Of a stretch of DNA of 40,039 nt, positions 1 to 8,196 are shown one piece after another. Below the pieces are notes generated by a model. It searched no databases. It was not told where the DNA came from and worked only from the letters and a program-made list of their open reading frames with translations. A program made the position numbers and the translations under genes. Every line of letters starts with the position of its first letter. Position 1 is the stretch's first letter. The DNA is from Foetidibacter luteolus (lineage in GTDB: Bacteria > Bacteroidota > Bacteroidia > Chitinophagales > Chitinophagaceae): the NCBI RefSeq assembly GCF_009650435.1, contig NZ_VVIP01000070.1, positions 1-40,039 of the forward strand. Reading direction: 5' to 3'.

Positions 1-339
1 GGTAAGAGAATCAAAAAACGATAGCATTTTTTTGAATGCAGTTTCCTGCTTTATTCCTGCTCAACAATCAACCGGGGATAACTTTTGGCCTATCTCCTAC
101 AAACTTCATCTTTATTAACAATTGTGTATAGCTGCATTATATTTAGATGCGTTTGCCCTGGAGATGTACCAGACGTTAGAAACATACCCGGTGGGAAAAG
201 CCGCATAGCGATACGGCAGTACAAGAGTGCGACGCAAGGGACGCCTAATAATTGTTCCTCCTGCCGGGCCCCATAAGAAGGAAAAATAAGCGGAACGCTT
301 ATAAAGCGGCATAATTTAAACAGTATTGCCCGGGGTTGT
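1..339. other. Non-coding edge region with an A-core-like relic
   Basis: I find no convincing gene here; short open frames lack coding character. At 221-236 the sequence ACAAGAGTGCGACGCA is identical to 39848-39863 at the other end of the window. It contains the TGCGACGCAA core of the interspersed A repeat described elsewhere, so it is probably a degenerate A copy. Confidence 0.5.
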
Positions 340-2322
340 TTATTCTTCCGGAATGAACAGCACGGCATCGGCCACCACGGCGCCATCTGCATTCCTGTTG
401 TTTACTTCTACATAAACATCCCTGCCTTCGTTGAGGTGATAAACGCCCAGGTCAATCCATTCGCCACTGGTTTGCCCCTCTACCTTTAAACCTGCCGGCG
501 ACACGGGTACCGGTTTTGCCTGTTTACCATCGAAAATGGTAAAGTTTATCTGTGATGCCATGTTGCTTATTTTAGGCAGGTAAGTGTAAACATGGTAGCG
601 CCCTGCCTTTACTACCTGGGGAACAAAACGGATGAATTTTGTGGTGGCCCCATTGCTTTCATCCACAAACATGGAAGGGCCATAAGTTCCCTTTGTTTCA
701 CGCTTCCAGTCACCCTGGCTGGTTACATGCAGCGAGTCGTCATTGTCAACTAAAATTTCGGCGGTACTGCCATCGGCCAGCGGGTCTTCGGCCAACATTT
801 GCTGCACTTTTTTAATGTTTACCTGTTGCACCGTGGTGTTGCTGTTGATGGCTTCCACTGCGGCTGTGGCAGCCGACTGGGCCAGTACCATAAACACCGG
901 TTCCATACGGATGGAGCCATACGCTATATGTGTGGCAGAAAGACAAACCGGCACCAGCAGGTTGTTGCATTCCTCTTGCTTCGGTACCAGGCACTGGTAG
1001 GCAATAGGGTAGGGGCCAAACCCGCCAACCTGTACATCGCCCTCATTTTTAACCTGGCCATTTACTACCAGGCGCTGGCAGTTATGAGAGTCCATAGTGT
1101 AAGCGGCCATGCCAACGGCGTCTTTGGCAACTTCGCGGCCTTCGCAGTTAGCCTGCGTCATTATATAAGCGCCTTTCATGCGGCGGGCTTCCCTTACATA
1201 CATCTGTGGCGACCAATGATTGTTGTTCACATACTCATCTTTAGGATAACCCCACTGCAACATCTCTTTGCGTAAGTGTTCGGGCATCCTGCTGTCATGG
1301 CCAATAAAATAAAGAAAACCTTTTACATAGTTTTCGTGAGCGGTAAATATTTCTTTCCGTTTGGCATAATCCGCCTCGGGAAAATCATAGTTCATGCCAA
1401 TCATATCTGTAGAAAAAGCGCCATTGTTGTTGATGTCGGTTTTATGGTTGGGCATGTGGTCAATCTTCATCACCGCATTAAGATCTTTGGCGTTAATTTT
1501 TTCCAGAACACGCAGTAATAAATCGTAACGGGTAGAGTCATAATCTGCCGGGCGTGTAACAGGCACGGCATTTTCAGGCTGGCTGGTCAAACATATCCTG
1601 AAGTTATAAGCCTGCACTTTTTGGTCGCCGGCACCCTGTGGCGCCAGCGTTTCATTACTGATGCCCCACAATAACCCACTTTCCGGTTTGCCGGGAATTT
1701 TATAAGGGTCAACACCTTCCGGAAACTGGTGTTTGTTTCTTAGCTGCACGCCGTTGTAGGTTTCACCATATTCACTATTGGCTTCCCTGCCAACAGTATA
1801 GGATACGCCGGCTTTTGCCATCAGGTCGCCTTCGTAGGAGCAGTCAATAAACATGGCTGCTTTCACTACCTGTGTTCCGGTGCTGTTGGCTTCTTCAGTA
1901 ATTATTTGCTGTATGTTTTTGCCAACCTTTACAACAGTTTTTAACTGGTGGTTATACAGCACTTCAACATCTGCCTGTTTAATGTATTGCTGAAAAGTTT
2001 CTTCCGCTACATGAGGCTCAAAAATCCACTGTTCAAACCGGCCATAATATTTGCCGATACGGCGGTAAAAATTTCTTGATAGACCGGTAATAGCATACTT
2101 ATTGCCAATATCCGTATAGCCAAGTCCACCCGTTGTAAGCCCGCCCAGGTTTTTGCCCGGTTCAATCAGCAGTACGGTTTTGTTTAGTTTTTTAGCAGTG
2201 TAGGCTGCCATAACGCCTGCGGAAGTGCCGCCATATACACATACATCAACCGTTACAGATTTTTGTGCAGGCAATACGGCTGTAATCATGATAGCAAAAA
2301 CAAAGAGTGAGATTCTGTTCAT
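340..2322 (-). CDS. Secreted FAD-dependent oxidoreductase (xanthan-lyase-like) with C-terminal CBD-like domain
   Basis: The predicted protein is 660 aa. An N-terminal signal peptide (about residues 1-19) is followed by a dinucleotide-binding motif GGTSAG (31-36) and the LIEPGKNLGGLTTGGLGYTD region, typical of the FAD_oxidored family often annotated as xanthan lyase. The last 90 or so residues resemble the golvesin/Xly carbohydrate-binding-like domain. It probably acts in the periplasm or outside the cell on a sugar-linked substrate; the reaction cannot be deduced. I chose the ATG at 2322 because it starts the signal peptide. The frame stays open to 2361, but a promoter-like TTTACTTTG lies at 2349-2357. 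An ATG at 2331 is the alternative. The TonB-dependent receptor lies 189 bp upstream on the same strand, so joint glycan or nutrient acquisition is plausible. Confidence 0.85.
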   Translation of the reverse strand: MNRISLFVFAIMITAVLPAQKSVTVDVCVYGGTSAGVMAAYTAKKLNKTVLLIEPGKNLGGLTTGGLGYTDIGNKYAITGLSRNFYRRIGKYYGRFEQWIFEPHVAEETFQQYIKQADVEVLYNHQLKTVVKVGKNIQQIITEEANSTGTQVVKAAMFIDCSYEGDLMAKAGVSYTVGREANSEYGETYNGVQLRNKHQFPEGVDPYKIPGKPESGLLWGISNETLAPQGAGDQKVQAYNFRICLTSQPENAVPVTRPADYDSTRYDLLLRVLEKINAKDLNAVMKIDHMPNHKTDINNNGAFSTDMIGMNYDFPEADYAKRKEIFTAHENYVKGFLYFIGHDSRMPEHLRKEMLQWGYPKDEYVNNNHWSPQMYVREARRMKGAYIMTQANCEGREVAKDAVGMAAYTMDSHNCQRLVVNGQVKNEGDVQVGGFGPYPIAYQCLVPKQEECNNLLVPVCLSATHIAYGSIRMEPVFMVLAQSAATAAVEAINSNTTVQQVNIKKVQQMLAEDPLADGSTAEILVDNDDSLHVTSQGDWKRETKGTYGPSMFVDESNGATTKFIRFVPQVVKAGRYHVYTYLPKISNMASQINFTIFDGKQAKPVPVSPAGLKVEGQTSGEWIDLGVYHLNEGRDVYVEVNNRNADGAVVADAVLFIPEE

Positions 2323-2348
2323 CGTTAGCATTTTGTTGTTGAGTTGCC

Positions 2349-2357
2349 CAAAGTAAA
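2349..2357 (-). promoter_or_regulatory. Putative Bacteroidota -7 promoter element
   Basis: On the minus strand this reads TTTACTTTG, one base off the TAnnTTTG -7 consensus known for Bacteroidota. It lies 27 bp before the chosen start of the FAD oxidoreductase. The same nonamer precedes the threonine dehydrogenase gene at 11844-11852. No clear -33 TTG was found. Confidence 0.35.
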
Positions 2358-2511
2358 ACACTTTAAGTTAAACTACTCGCCGAAGAGTTTCCAATTCTGC
2401 TGCTTCGACAAATAGGATTGCACAACAAGGTTTCATAGTAGCAATCCAGTTGGGCTCATAAAACATGCAAGATTAAGTGTTGCTGCCATTGCAGCAGCCG
2501 AAATAGGCTGC

Positions 2512-4869
2512 TTAAAATTTTACATTCCATGTTACGGATGGTATTATGGGGAACAACGCTACTTTTTTGGGGGTAACTTTCAATGTTCCTTCAGTAGCCC
2601 CGCCTTCCTGGTCGTAAAAATAGAAGTAAGGGTTTAAGCGGCTGTAGGCATTGTACAGGCTAAATACCCAACTGCCTGTATATTTTCTTTTCTTTTTTTG
2701 TACCGGCGTATAGGTGGCTGAAAGGTCAAGCCGGTGATAAGGTTGTACACGGTACGCATTAATTTTGCCAAACTCCTGTGTAAGCACGCCATCCACAAAA
2801 TAAAAACGTTCCGGTAAGGAAGTGGCGTTGCCTGTGCCAAAAACAAAAATGGAGCTGAGTTTCCACTTCTTGCTCAACTGGTACATGGCCACCACAGATA
2901 AATCATGTCGTCGGTCGTATTTGCTGGGAAATTTGTTGCCGTCATTCAACTGGGTAAATTTCCGCCATGTCCAGCTAAGGGTATAGCCCACCCAACCTGT
3001 AAACCTGCCCTTTACTTTGTTAACGAATATTTCCGCGCCATAGGCCCAGCCCTTGCCAAAAACAAAATCTTCTTCCACATCGCTAATGTTTTGGGTGTAG
3101 CCTTCGCGGTATTCAATCTGGTTGCCCATGTCTTTATAGTACACTTCCAGCGATGTTTCGAACATATTGTTTTTAAAATTGCGGAAATACCCGGCGGCAT
3201 ACTGCCATCCAATTTGGGGTTTTACCCTTACGGTACTGGGTACCCATATATCCGTAGGCAAAGTGGTGCCGGCATTGGTAACAAGGTGTATGTACTGCAG
3301 GTTGCGGGTAATGCCCAGCTTAACGGAGCTTTCGTCGTTAATGGCATAGCGCAGCGTGGCACGTGGTTCAAAACCGCCATAGGCTTTTACCACATCGCCC
3401 CAGCCATAAAAAGTACTGTCAAGCTTGTTGCCGTCAGCATCTTTTTTATATTGTGTGTATTTGCCCACCTGTATAAACCGGCTGTACCGCAGGCCGGCAT
3501 TCAGTTGAAGCTTGTGCGTAATTTCCCAGTCGTCCTGTATGTACAAAGCAATTTCGTTGGCATACTTTTTAACAGCGTTGTTGGGGGAGAAGTTGGTAGT
3601 ATCCTGCGAGCCGCTGGCCACACTTGGCAAAAAGGTATGAAAAGTGGTTTGCCCGCCAAACTTCAGTTTATGTGCGGGAACCGGGTAGTAGTCAAAATCA
3701 ACCTTCGCGTTTATATCCCTTATACCGGAGGAAAGGCCGATGTTAAAATCGTTTTGAGAGCCGGTGAAATCAAACTTATAGTCATTGTAAACAGCCGTAA
3801 GGTTGGCAAACATTTTACGGTTAAATACATGGTTCCATCTAACGGTGGCGGTTGAATTGCCCCATGGTATCTTTAAGCTGAAAGAGCGTTTGGTATTGTT
3901 ATACCTAAACACATCCTGGCCCAAATAACCGCTTATGTACAGGCGGTCTTTCTCTGAAATTTTAAAGTTCACTTTGGCATTAAGATCGTAGAAGTAATAG
4001 CCGGAACCATGGAAGGAACTGCTTTTGGTAATGAACGGCGATATCAGCAGATCAATATAGGTTCTGCGTGCCGAGATCATAAAGGATGATTTCTGTTTTT
4101 TGATGGGCCCCTGTATAGAAAGGCGGGACGCAATCAGCCCAATACCGGCATCCACTTCCGTTTTGTTCAGGTTGCCTTCTTTCATGGCTATATCAATAAC
4201 CGAGGCCAGCCTTCCACCATACTGCGCCGGCATGCCCCCTTTAATAAGCGACAGGCTTTTGATGGCATCGGAATTAAACACAGAGAAAAATCCAAACAGG
4301 TGGCCGGTATTATATACAACAGCATCATCCAGCATAATCAGGTTTTGGTCTGGCCCGCCGCCGCGTACATAAAAACCAGAGTTGCCTTCGCCGGCATTGC
4401 GTACGCCGGGCATTAACTGCAGTGTTTTAAGAATATCAGTTTCACCAAAAATGGCAGGCAGAGCTTTAACCGTATTAATGTTCAGTTCAATCTTGCCCAT
4501 TTGCGCCGTCTTTACATTGCTTTCCCGGCGGGAGGCTGTAACAGTTACATTGTTGATAAGTGAGCTGTAAGAGGTAAGGTCAATATTCAGTTCGGTATTT
4601 TTATCAAGGGCCAGCTCTATCTGCCTGCGTTGATAGCCAACAAAAGAACACAGCAGGCTGTAGTGGCCACTGTCTAATGTAAGAGAATAAAAGCCAAAGT
4701 TATTGGTAGCAACACCCCTGCTTTCACCGCCTACGGTAATGTTGGCCCCTATAAGCGTTTCCCCCGAAGCGGAATCACGTACATAGCCGTTAATGGTGAA
4801 TTTTTTTTGGGCATTCACAGCAGAGCACATACCCATTACCAGCCATAAAAACAAAACAGTCCTGATCAT
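2512..4869 (-). CDS. TonB-dependent receptor with CarboxypepD_reg-like domain
   Basis: This 785-aa outer-membrane transporter has a signal peptide ending in SAVNA (about residues 1-20) and a beta-sandwich CarboxypepD_reg-like domain (about 24-105, INGYVRDSASGETLIGANIT). A plug domain follows (about 120-230), with the segments FYVRGGGPDQNLIMLDDAVVY and GGMPAQYGGRLASVIDI characteristic of the family. The rest is a beta-barrel ending in the aromatic VKF expected of outer-membrane barrels. It should import a ligand using TonB energy. No SusD partner is adjacent and the length is short for a SusC, so it fits the smaller, SusD-independent receptors; the substrate is unknown. The start ATG leads directly into the signal peptide. 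Confidence 0.93.
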   Translation of the reverse strand: MIRTVLFLWLVMGMCSAVNAQKKFTINGYVRDSASGETLIGANITVGGESRGVATNNFGFYSLTLDSGHYSLLCSFVGYQRRQIELALDKNTELNIDLTSYSSLINNVTVTASRRESNVKTAQMGKIELNINTVKALPAIFGETDILKTLQLMPGVRNAGEGNSGFYVRGGGPDQNLIMLDDAVVYNTGHLFGFFSVFNSDAIKSLSLIKGGMPAQYGGRLASVIDIAMKEGNLNKTEVDAGIGLIASRLSIQGPIKKQKSSFMISARRTYIDLLISPFITKSSSFHGSGYYFYDLNAKVNFKISEKDRLYISGYLGQDVFRYNNTKRSFSLKIPWGNSTATVRWNHVFNRKMFANLTAVYNDYKFDFTGSQNDFNIGLSSGIRDINAKVDFDYYPVPAHKLKFGGQTTFHTFLPSVASGSQDTTNFSPNNAVKKYANEIALYIQDDWEITHKLQLNAGLRYSRFIQVGKYTQYKKDADGNKLDSTFYGWGDVVKAYGGFEPRATLRYAINDESSVKLGITRNLQYIHLVTNAGTTLPTDIWVPSTVRVKPQIGWQYAAGYFRNFKNNMFETSLEVYYKDMGNQIEYREGYTQNISDVEEDFVFGKGWAYGAEIFVNKVKGRFTGWVGYTLSWTWRKFTQLNDGNKFPSKYDRRHDLSVVAMYQLSKKWKLSSIFVFGTGNATSLPERFYFVDGVLTQEFGKINAYRVQPYHRLDLSATYTPVQKKKRKYTGSWVFSLYNAYSRLNPYFYFYDQEGGATEGTLKVTPKKVALFPIIPSVTWNVKF

Positions 4870-5072
4870 ACAATAGTTTTTGCATCACATTTTCACTTTC
4901 AAAAGGCAACCAAAAAGGTATTGCGGTGTTTAGGGCAGAATGGCGGGCTGTTACAGTTGGAAGGTTATTGCAAGCTATATCAAAATGGTAAAACAGAAAA
5001 ATAAGAGTTAGGAAGTATGTAAGATGTATGGTGTGGGATGTACGATGTAAATGTCATCGTACATTATTTGCA

Positions 5073-5161
5073 TGGTACCAGCAGCGGTTTTTCATAGCAT
5101 CGCCTGTTGCGTCGCAAGCACTTTATCGTTCGGTTCATTGAGCGGCTGTTCAGCCCGGGTA
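5073..5161 (+). repeat. A-module repeat, copy A1
   Basis: This copy begins GGTACCAGC, carries the invariant palindromic core TTGCGTCGCAA, and ends with a stem-loop GGCT-GTTC-AGCC followed by CGGGTAG. It aligns along its whole length with copies at 20487, 26077 and 34296 and, inverted, with 7199, 11652, 18267, 26351 and 35015. Confidence 0.85.
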
Positions 5162-5168
5162 GTCTCTG

Positions 5169-5195
5169 AGTGTCTGCCAGCTCCGCTGCCAGACA
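5169..5195. repeat. B-type hairpin (27 nt)
   Basis: Imperfect palindrome with arms GTGTCTGCCAGC and GCTGCCAGACAC and a 3-nt loop. The eighth pair is a C/C mismatch, the position that is also unpaired in the related hairpins at 11623, 18240, 34429 and 34937. Confidence 0.8.
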
Positions 5196-5263
5196 CGTAG
5201 CCTTGCAGGGTCTATATAATCTACATCCATTACCGGATGGATTAAACCGCAGTGGTTGTGTAT

Positions 5264-5291
5264 GCTTCTGGCACCTGCAGGTGGCAGAAGC
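5264..5291. repeat. B-type hairpin variant (28 nt)
   Basis: Arms GCTTCTGGCACC and GGTGGCAGAAGC around a TGCA loop, again with a single mismatch (G/G) at the eighth pair. Confidence 0.75.
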
Positions 5292-5325
5292 GGGTGCAGC
5301 AGGTTTTGGTGCATGGTTTTTCCAC

Positions 5326-7197
5326 GAGGCTGTCTCAAAAGTAAAATTTTGAGGCAGCTTCCTAATTTATAGGGTGGGCGTATGGTAATGGCTTCGTGTG
5401 GGGATAATGAGAGGGATGGTTTTATAACTAATTAATTAGTTATAAATTGTATGTTATTATCATTTTAATCCTTTTTCAGGCGGCTTTCTTTCTTAAATTA
5501 TGTGCCAGTGCCAGTAACCCGGTTTCAATGCTCACTTTTTTGATGCCCCTGAGCATAAATCTTTTAAAATGATGGTTGTGTTTGATGTTGGCAAACACTG
5601 GTTCTGTATCGTGGCAGCGTTGCTTTCGCTTGTTAATGCCCTGTTCACTTTTTAATAACCCTTCTGCCTGTTGTTTAAGCCGGTTAAGGTTGTGATTTAT
5701 TTCAATAACCCTGTTTCCTTTGCCTTTATGGCAAACACCTCTTAGCGGGCAGCCTTCACAATTTTTGGCAGTATAGCTGGTAATGGTTTGTTGGAAGCCG
5801 GCAGCAGTTGTTTTGCTATAACTGCCTGTGTTCATCATCGGCTGGCCCATAGGGCGGTAGTAGCAATCCTGTTGTTTGTTGTAATGCAGCTTGTCTGCAC
5901 TGAAGGGCTTTTTGCTTTGCAGCAAATCACTTTGGCTGCGGTCAAAATAATTGTGCTTTACAAAAGCCTGTACACCCAGGTCTTCCAGCTTTTGATAATT
6001 CTGTTCACTGCCATAGCCCGCATCTGCGGTAATGCTCTGTGGTATTTGCCGGTAGTCGTTTTGTATTTGTTCAAGATGCGGGGTGAGTGTATTGGTATCG
6101 GTAGTGTTTTGATGGATGCTGTAAGAAGCGATATACTGATTATTGGTGCTTACCTGTACATTGTAGGCGGGTTTTAACTGTCCGTTTTGCATATGGTCTT
6201 CCTTCATGCGCATGAAGGTGGCATCGGTATCTGTTTTGCTGTAACTGCTCCTTTCCGTACCCATCACCTGCTCCTGCTGTGCATACTTATCAAGGGCGGC
6301 AGGCCATTGTTTGCCGGCATAGCTGAGCTTTTGTTTTACCTGTTTGGGCACCGGTTTGTCTTTTAGGGCCTCATTAATCTTCTCAATAGTGGCTGTTACC
6401 TTCTGTGCATCTATCTTATCAAAACCCGATGGGTCAGTATCGTCCATTTCCGCGGCGGCAACCCTTTGGGCATATTGCCATAACTCATTCAACTGTTGCT
6501 TTATTTTTTCTTTATTGGTTTTAATGCTGTTGCCCCATACAAACGTGTAACGGTTGGCACTCGCTTCTATCTTAGTGCCATCAGTATATAAATCCCTGAT
6601 ACTCAACAATCCTTCTTCGCAAAGCAACTCTACCACCTGGGCAAAGATGGGGCGCAGGGTCTCCTGTAACCTTTTGCCACGGAACCGGTTAATCGTATTA
6701 TGATCGGGAGTGCTCATACCGCTCAGCCACATCAAATGGATGTTTACCTGCAGGGCTTCTTCTATTTTACGGCTGCTGTAGATATTGCAGATATAGGCAT
6801 ATACCACTGCTTTTAACAGCATGCGGGGATGATAACTGCTGGTACCACCGGGTTTGTATTGCTGTAACAGTTTTGTGATGTCCACCTTATCCAGTACCTC
6901 ATTGACTGTGCGTACCGGATGGTTCTTTGCAATCAGTTCATCCAGCGTAGGGGGTAATGCCATCAACTGGTTTTGATGGTTTTCTTTAAATACTACCTTC
7001 AGTGTGTTGCCTCTTGCCATACCTGGCAAGACAACTAAAATCAGCTGTATGATGGATATCATGTACGTTTTATTTATCCACCTCTACTGTTTATAAACCC
7101 TCACTAAAAACTAAAACTAAAAAAACATGGTGGATAACCCGTACCCTAAAATTGAAAACAAAAAAAAGGCCGCCTCTTTTACTTTTGAGACAGCCTC
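5326..7197 (-). mobile_element. Complete IS1182-family insertion sequence
   Basis: The element is 1872 bp long with perfect 21-bp terminal inverted repeats, starting GAGGCTGTCTCAAAAG at 5326-5346 and mirrored at 7177-7197. It encodes one intact transposase on the minus strand. No target-site duplication is evident: the left flank ends TTCCAC and the right flank begins TTCTAC. It sits inside repeat block I, with A1 and its hairpins on the left and an inverted A copy starting 2 bp past its right end. Intact gene and perfect ends suggest a fairly recent arrival. Confidence 0.93.
5476..7020 (-). CDS. IS1182-family DDE transposase
   Basis: This is the transposase of the surrounding insertion sequence, 514 aa from the chosen start. 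It has the N-terminal family domain with LPPTLDELIAKNHPVR and TPDHNTINRFRGKRL, a first acidic residue in LYTDGTKIEA, and a second in TADAGYGSE. A Cys-rich cluster CEGCPLRGVCHKG follows, and a C-terminal segment HHFKRFMLRGIKKVSIETG supplies the likely final Glu. The frame is open to an ATG at 7062, but the extra 14 residues are hydrophobic and atypical. MARGNT at 7020 is the more usual family start; this choice is uncertain. The reading frame is undamaged, so the enzyme could be active. Confidence 0.93.
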   Translation of the reverse strand: MARGNTLKVVFKENHQNQLMALPPTLDELIAKNHPVRTVNEVLDKVDITKLLQQYKPGGTSSYHPRMLLKAVVYAYICNIYSSRKIEEALQVNIHLMWLSGMSTPDHNTINRFRGKRLQETLRPIFAQVVELLCEEGLLSIRDLYTDGTKIEASANRYTFVWGNSIKTNKEKIKQQLNELWQYAQRVAAAEMDDTDPSGFDKIDAQKVTATIEKINEALKDKPVPKQVKQKLSYAGKQWPAALDKYAQQEQVMGTERSSYSKTDTDATFMRMKEDHMQNGQLKPAYNVQVSTNNQYIASYSIHQNTTDTNTLTPHLEQIQNDYRQIPQSITADAGYGSEQNYQKLEDLGVQAFVKHNYFDRSQSDLLQSKKPFSADKLHYNKQQDCYYRPMGQPMMNTGSYSKTTAAGFQQTITSYTAKNCEGCPLRGVCHKGKGNRVIEINHNLNRLKQQAEGLLKSEQGINKRKQRCHDTEPVFANIKHNHHFKRFMLRGIKKVSIETGLLALAHNLRKKAA

Positions 7198-7198
7198 T

Positions 7199-7292
7199 TC
7201 TACCCGGGCTGAAAAGATGCCATGAAAAACCGACCGATGAACGGATTGCGACGCAACGAAGTCTCCACAAGGCTATGCGGCTGGTACCATAA
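7199..7292 (-). repeat. A-module repeat, copy A2 (inverted)
   Basis: Read on the minus strand it begins GGTACCAGC, has the TTGCGTCGCAA core and ends CAGCCCGGGTAGA beside the IS1182 right end. Its first third diverges from the other copies. It is inverted relative to A1 across the insertion sequence. Confidence 0.75.
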
Positions 7293-7296
7293 TCGT

Positions 7297-7352
7297 GAAT
7301 GGTGAGTGGTAAGTGGTGAGTAGTGAATAGTGAGTGGTGAGTAGTGAATAGG
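7297..7352. repeat. Heptamer tract (D module), GTGARTR
   Basis: About eight near-perfect tandem 7-mers of the form GTGAATG/GTGAGTG/GTGAGTA. Here the tract lies outside the A copy, unlike the other blocks. Confidence 0.8.
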
Positions 7353-7401
7353 AGTGTTGCAAATTCATACTTCGTACTTTGTATTTCGTACTTGCTTGAG
7401 C

Positions 7402-8148
7402 CTAATATCCAATAGCTTTAAGGAACTCCGTTTTCTTTCGCTTGGATACATCCAGCGTAATGCCATTGCTTAGTACCACCTGGCCGCCGTCGCCGCGTAT
7501 ATAACGTTCAACAAAATCTTTGTTAATGATGTAAGAGTTGTGGATGCGGAGAAAGGTATCGGCGGGCAGCAATTCCTCGTAGTCTTTGATGGTGCGGCTT
7601 ACCACATATTTTTGCTTGTTGGTAATATGGATATGGGTGTAGTTTACATGCGCTTCCAGGTAAATAATGTCTTCTATCTTAACAAAATGAAGACCGTCGT
7701 ACGAGGGCACAGCCAGGCGTTTAAAAGATTTTTGCTGCAGGGTAATGTTTTCCATCAACAACTCAAACTGCTGTTTGGAAGTTGAGGAGTTGCGCTTTTC
7801 CACAGCCCTGTCAACAGCGCTTTTCAGTTCATCCGGTTCTACCGGTTTTACCAGGTAATCCAATGCGCTGTAGCGTATGGCTTTGATGGCATAATGGTCG
7901 TATGCGGTTACAAAAATAAGTTCAAAGTTTTTGTGCTGCAGCTTTTGCAGCAGGGTAAAACCATTCATGCCGGGCATTTCAATATCCAGGAAAAGAATAT
8001 CGGGCTTGAGGTTATTGATGGCCTCTATGGCAATGGCGGGTTGAGATAGCGCCGAAATAACCTCAATACCATTGCAATGCCGGTTTATTTTTTCGTGCAG
8101 GCCGTTCAGGCTGTTTTCTTCATCATCAACCAGGATGGCTTTTAACAT
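7402..8148 (-). CDS. LytTR-family response regulator
   Basis: The 248-aa protein has an N-terminal receiver domain with the acidic pair D8/D9, phospho-acceptor D55 in FLDIEMPG, T81 and K101 in LVKP. A C-terminal LytTR DNA-binding domain follows (about 145-245), with VKIEDIIYLEAHVNYTHIH and FLRIHNSYIIN. It should be phosphorylated by the sensor kinase encoded 48 bp upstream on the same strand and then bind promoter direct repeats. Target genes cannot be read from the sequence; the nearby TonB receptor and oxidoreductase, downstream beyond the IS, are candidates only by position. Confidence 0.93.
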   Translation of the reverse strand: MLKAILVDDEENSLNGLHEKINRHCNGIEVISALSQPAIAIEAINNLKPDILFLDIEMPGMNGFTLLQKLQHKNFELIFVTAYDHYAIKAIRYSALDYLVKPVEPDELKSAVDRAVEKRNSSTSKQQFELLMENITLQQKSFKRLAVPSYDGLHFVKIEDIIYLEAHVNYTHIHITNKQKYVVSRTIKDYEELLPADTFLRIHNSYIINKDFVERYIRGDGGQVVLSNGITLDVSKRKKTEFLKAIGY

Positions 8149-8196
8149 GGCTGGTACTTTTTACTTGTTTACAATTTTGATTCAATGATCCGGGTA

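Larger units (their letters stand above)
4870..5325. other. Intergenic region, distal part holding repeat block I (left half)
   Basis: The first 200 bp upstream of the TonB receptor should hold its promoter, but I see no clean TAnnTTTG. From 5073 the sequence becomes repeat: an A unit, a 27-nt hairpin and a 28-nt hairpin, cut off at 5325 by the IS1182 element. Confidence 0.6.

Noticed and set aside
2905..3855. 316-codon frame opposite the TonB-dependent receptor
   Set aside because: It is antisense to a clear receptor gene, has no recognisable domain, and is a codon-usage shadow.
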